This document shows, one piece after another, positions 61,335 to 64,000 of a stretch of 64,000 nucleotides of DNA. Source of the stretch: Balanoglossus misakiensis (Eukaryota; Hemichordata); the NCBI GenBank assembly GCA_040954595.2, contig CM082597.2, positions 2,356,001 to 2,420,000 of the forward strand, given 5' to 3'. How positions within the stretch are numbered: position 1 is the first letter of the stretch; each line of letters begins with the position of its first letter. The position numbers were made by a program, and so were the translations under genes. The notes beneath the pieces were generated by a model. That model ran no database searches and was not told where the DNA came from. It was given only the letters and a program-made list of their open reading frames with translations.

Positions 61335-62570
61335 AAATCCATTACTTGCTGAATTTTCATGATTATGGGATTTTCATGTCATATGCATGGGTTATAGCTC
61401 ATACACGCTCAAAAAATGTCAAATCCATGACTTCCTGAATTTTCATGATTTTGACATTTTCACGTCATATGCATGGGTTATAGCTCATACATGCTTCAAA
61501 AATGTCAAATCCTTGACTTCCTAAATTTTCATGATTTTGACATTTTCACGTTATATGCATGGGTTATAGCTCATACATGCTCCAAAAATGTCAAATCCAT
61601 GACTTCCTGAATTGTCATGATTTTGACATTTTCACGTCATTTGCATGGGTTATAGCTCATACATGCTCTTAAAATGTCAAATTCATGACTTCTTGAATTT
61701 TCATGATTTTGACATTTTCATGTCATATGCATGTGTTATAGCTCATACATGCTCCAAAAATGTCAAATCCATGACTTCCTGAATTGTCATGATTTTGACA
61801 TTTTCATGTCATATGCATGGGTTATAGCTCATACATGCTCCAAAAATGTCAAATCCATGACTTGCTGAATTTTCATGATTTTGACATTTTCATGTCATAT
61901 GCATGTGTTATAGCTCATACATGCTCCAAAAATGTCAAATCCATGACTTCCTGAATTGTCATGATTTTGACATTTTCATGTCATATGCATGGGTTATAGC
62001 TCATACATGCTCCAAAAATGTCAAATCCATGACTTCCTGAATTGTCATGATTTTGACATTTTCATGTCATATGCATGGGTTATAGCTCATACATGCTCCA
62101 AAAATGTCAAATCCATGACTTGCTGAATTTTCATGATTTTGACTTTTTCATGTCATATGCATGGGTTATAGCTCATACATGCTCGAAAAATGTCAAATCC
62201 ATGACTACCTGAATTGTCACGATTTTGACATTTTCACGTCATATGCATGGGTTATAGCTCATACATGCTCGAAAAATGTCAAATCCATGACTTCCTGAAT
62301 TGTCATGAGTTTGACATTTTCATGTCATATGCATGGGTTATAGCTCATACACGCTGAAAAAATGTCAAATCCATGCCTTTGTGAATTTTCATGATTTTGA
62401 CATTTTCATGTCATATGCATGGGTTATAGCTCATACATGCTCCAAAAATGTCAAATCCATGACTTCCTGAATTTTCATGATTTTGACATTTTCATGTCAT
62501 ATGCATGGGTTATAGCTCATACACGCTGAAAAAATGTCAAATCCATGCCTTTGTGAATTTTGGTCATTTT
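61335..62570. repeat. Type-A satellite, right flank, about fourteen 85-86-bp units
   Basis: The marker CATATGCATGGGTTATAG recurs about every 86 bp (61380, 61466, 61552 and so on). Units vary as CTCCAAAAATGTC, CTCAAAAAATGTC and CTGAAAAAATGTC. At the left edge a type-B unit switches mid-unit into type A (TTTTTCAAATCCATTACTTG). The array ends near 62570. Confidence 0.95.
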
Positions 62571-62859
62571 AAGTTCATACTATAATCAGCCAAGTTGCCT
62601 GTTGCATATAGACTATAGTACGTATTTTGTTTAACTGTTAACAGTGTTAAACTTACCCTGATTTTGTTATTTTCCTTGCAGTGAGCCACGTCAAGGTGAA
62701 ATCAAGTCAGAGGTCAAACTGAAGTGACCTGAACTGGAACCCAAGGATAGTGTTCTGGTAATTAGACAGATCATTCTCAATTTCACGCACTCACACCCCT
62801 ACCATTATGACACTGTCATTAATACAACTGGAGCTACTTTGTGATAATTTCAAATTATT

Positions 62860-63070
62860 GAGTATTAAAAGTGCTAAGTGAATCCTGAAAAAATGTCTGA
62901 GTTTTTTTAATGAAAATATAGAGTAAAGCGTAAAAAAAAATCTACGTATTGAGTATTGAAAGGACTAAGTAAATCCTGAAAAAAATTCTAAGTTTTTTTT
63001 TTTTGAAAGTATAGAGTAAAGGGTGAAAAAATGTCTAAGTATTGATTACTGAAAAAAATTCTAAGTTTTG
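62860..63070. repeat. Degenerate tandem repeat, period about 91-93 bp, two and a half units
   Basis: GAGTATT(A/G)AAAG..CTAAGT(G/A)AATCCTGAAAAAA starts at 62860 and 62951, with a partial third copy near 63044. Each unit also holds ATAGAGTAAAG.GT.AAAAA. Confidence 0.8.
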
Positions 63071-63126
63071 TTCAATACTCTTAACATCACCACAACAAAG
63101 ACTGTACTTTATTTTAATTTTCATCA

Positions 63127-63132
63127 TTTATT
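63127..63132 (-). other. Poly(A) signal of the gene at the right edge
   Basis: AATAAA on the minus strand, about 70 nt after the stop at 63203-63205. Confidence 0.55.
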
Positions 63133-63202
63133 TCATTTTATATAAAATCATGACAAAACCAAAGTGTTGAAATTTGACTTGTATTCACTAGTTGTTTTAC
63201 AT

Positions 63203-63693
63203 CTATCCGTAGGAAAACTTGCTGGCCAGCAGAAAGAAGAGTCCGGGCATCGACTGTATGATCTGAAAGAAATAAGTAAGAATTAGAGATGGTAAGTATA
63301 GAAGGCATTCAATATTTAAGTTTTCTAAGAATAGAGGAGCCCTTTTAAACATTTTCTAAGTTATTTTTAAAGATAACTTAGAAAATTTTTAAAAGGGCTC
63401 CTCTATACTTCGAAAACTATTATTGAATGCCTTCTATACTTACCTTCTCTAATTCTTACTGAAAAAAGAGTAAGAATTAGAAGTTAAGCATAAAGGGCAT
63501 TCAATATTAAAGTTTTCTAAGTTTTAAAAATTTTCTAAGTTTTTTAATGTAATTGCCCACTGTCTGCCATCAATGCTTCTGACTGACTGAATCTTAATGA
63601 GTAATTGAAATGAGTGACGTACCTTCCCTGCGCCATTGAAGGCCGCACATCCATATCCAGTTGGGCTTGGTGAAACGTTGCACTCACAGCGTC
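63203..63693 (-). CDS. Last two coding exons of an unrecognised gene running off the right end
   Basis: Exon 63693-63623 (acceptor TTTAG, donor GTACGT) encodes GRCECNVSPSPTGYGCAAF then NGAGK. The terminal exon 63262-63203 (acceptor TTTCAG) encodes IIQSMPGLFFLLASKFSYG and a TAG stop. The frame is kept and an AATAAA follows. The Cys-rich part suggests an extracellular or secreted protein. The hydrophobic ending could be a membrane or GPI-type tail, but I do not recognise the family. The rest lies beyond 64000. Confidence 0.5.
63277..63540. repeat. Foldback element (about 85-bp arms) plus a third partial direct copy
   Basis: 63277-63363 (TAAGAATTAGAGATGGTAAG...) is the near reverse complement of about 63372-63458 (...CTTACCTTCTCTAATTCTTA), with only a few bases between them. 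From about 63470 the left-arm sequence starts again (TAAGAATTAGAAGTTAAGCA), partly decayed. It sits in the last intron of the right-edge gene. Confidence 0.85.
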
Positions 63694-64000
63694 CTAAACA
63701 AAAGAAAAGCAAGTTTCATGAATACAAATACATGTACACCACTAAAACGTTGACAGAAATAAAAATCTCAAAATTTACATTTATGAATTCAGAGACGCAT
63801 AAACAGGCAAGTTTTTTTAATTTGATATTTGCACAGTGAAGCAAAGTTGAACAAATCGTGGGTAGCCGTTTGCACAAAATGAACAACAAGTAACACCACA
63901 CGTCCGATCGTCCAATTTTCACAACCCCGGTTGTTTTGGCCCGGACACCCTAAAGCTTTTCGACACTGGCGCAGTCAATTGGCCCAACTAAAATTGGTTC
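63694..64000. other. Right edge of the window, intron of the unrecognised minus-strand gene
   Basis: No exon or domain recognised; AT-rich with only short chance open frames. Confidence 0.4.

Larger units (their letters stand above)
62571..63202. other. Non-coding interval after the satellite
   Basis: Contains a possible plus-strand exon-like segment at 62682-62757 (acceptor TTGCAG, donor GTAATT; no long open frame). It also has a degenerate 91-93-bp tandem repeat from 62860 to 63070 and a minus-strand poly(A) signal at 63127-63132. Confidence 0.6.

Noticed and set aside
52681-62570. CRISPR-like array
   Set aside because: Units are contiguous tandem copies without unique spacers, and the genome is an intron-containing animal.

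Overview
This is eukaryotic, intron-rich nuclear DNA from an animal. Spliced genes, AATAAA poly(A) signals, a COPI coat subunit, an ADAMTS protease, a TRIM-NHL gene and GM2/GD2-synthase-like enzymes point to a deuterostome invertebrate. A cephalochordate such as amphioxus is my best guess, but this is inferred from gene style and is not proven. A run of 100 Ns at 60349-60448 marks an assembly gap inside a satellite array.

Layout. 37-950 (+): last three coding exons of coatomer alpha (COPA). 4382-19919 (+): a ten-exon calsequestrin gene whose three thioredoxin folds are followed by about 1,030 residues of 13-residue DxDGDGIPD calcium-loop repeats and a terminal HDEL. 23506-24496 and 26499-28710 (-): an NHL-only beta-propeller gene and an intronless-CDS TRIM (RING, B-boxes, coiled coil, filamin, NHL). 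30643-31738 (-): a small four-exon gene for a 73-residue secreted four-cysteine peptide. 32202-33831 and 34741-36492 (-): two tandem single-coding-exon B4GALNT-like glycosyltransferases. 37044-46528 (-): a 24-exon ADAMTS-type metalloprotease (1,117 aa) ending in two PAN/apple-like modules. 47659-50683 (-): a six-exon cytosolic sulfotransferase (304 aa). 51557-52369 (+): a possible two-exon 45-residue protein. About 51635-62570: a satellite block with a homogeneous 88-bp core array of roughly 97 units, flanked on both sides by a related 85-87-bp family. 63203-63693 (-): the last two exons of an unrecognised gene that runs off the window.

Most exon coordinates were derived by hand from GT/AG sites and reading-frame closure. 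For calsequestrin, ADAMTS and the sulfotransferase every exon junction keeps frame and the total CDS is divisible by three, which strongly supports those models. The genes do not form a pathway. The nearest things to functional clusters are the two glycosyltransferases and the TRIM/NHL pair, both probably products of local duplication.

Most novel items: the calsequestrin with its giant TSP3-like tail, the ADAMTS with tandem PAN modules, the small secreted peptide gene, and the nested satellite. Several foldback (inverted-repeat) elements also lie in non-coding DNA.
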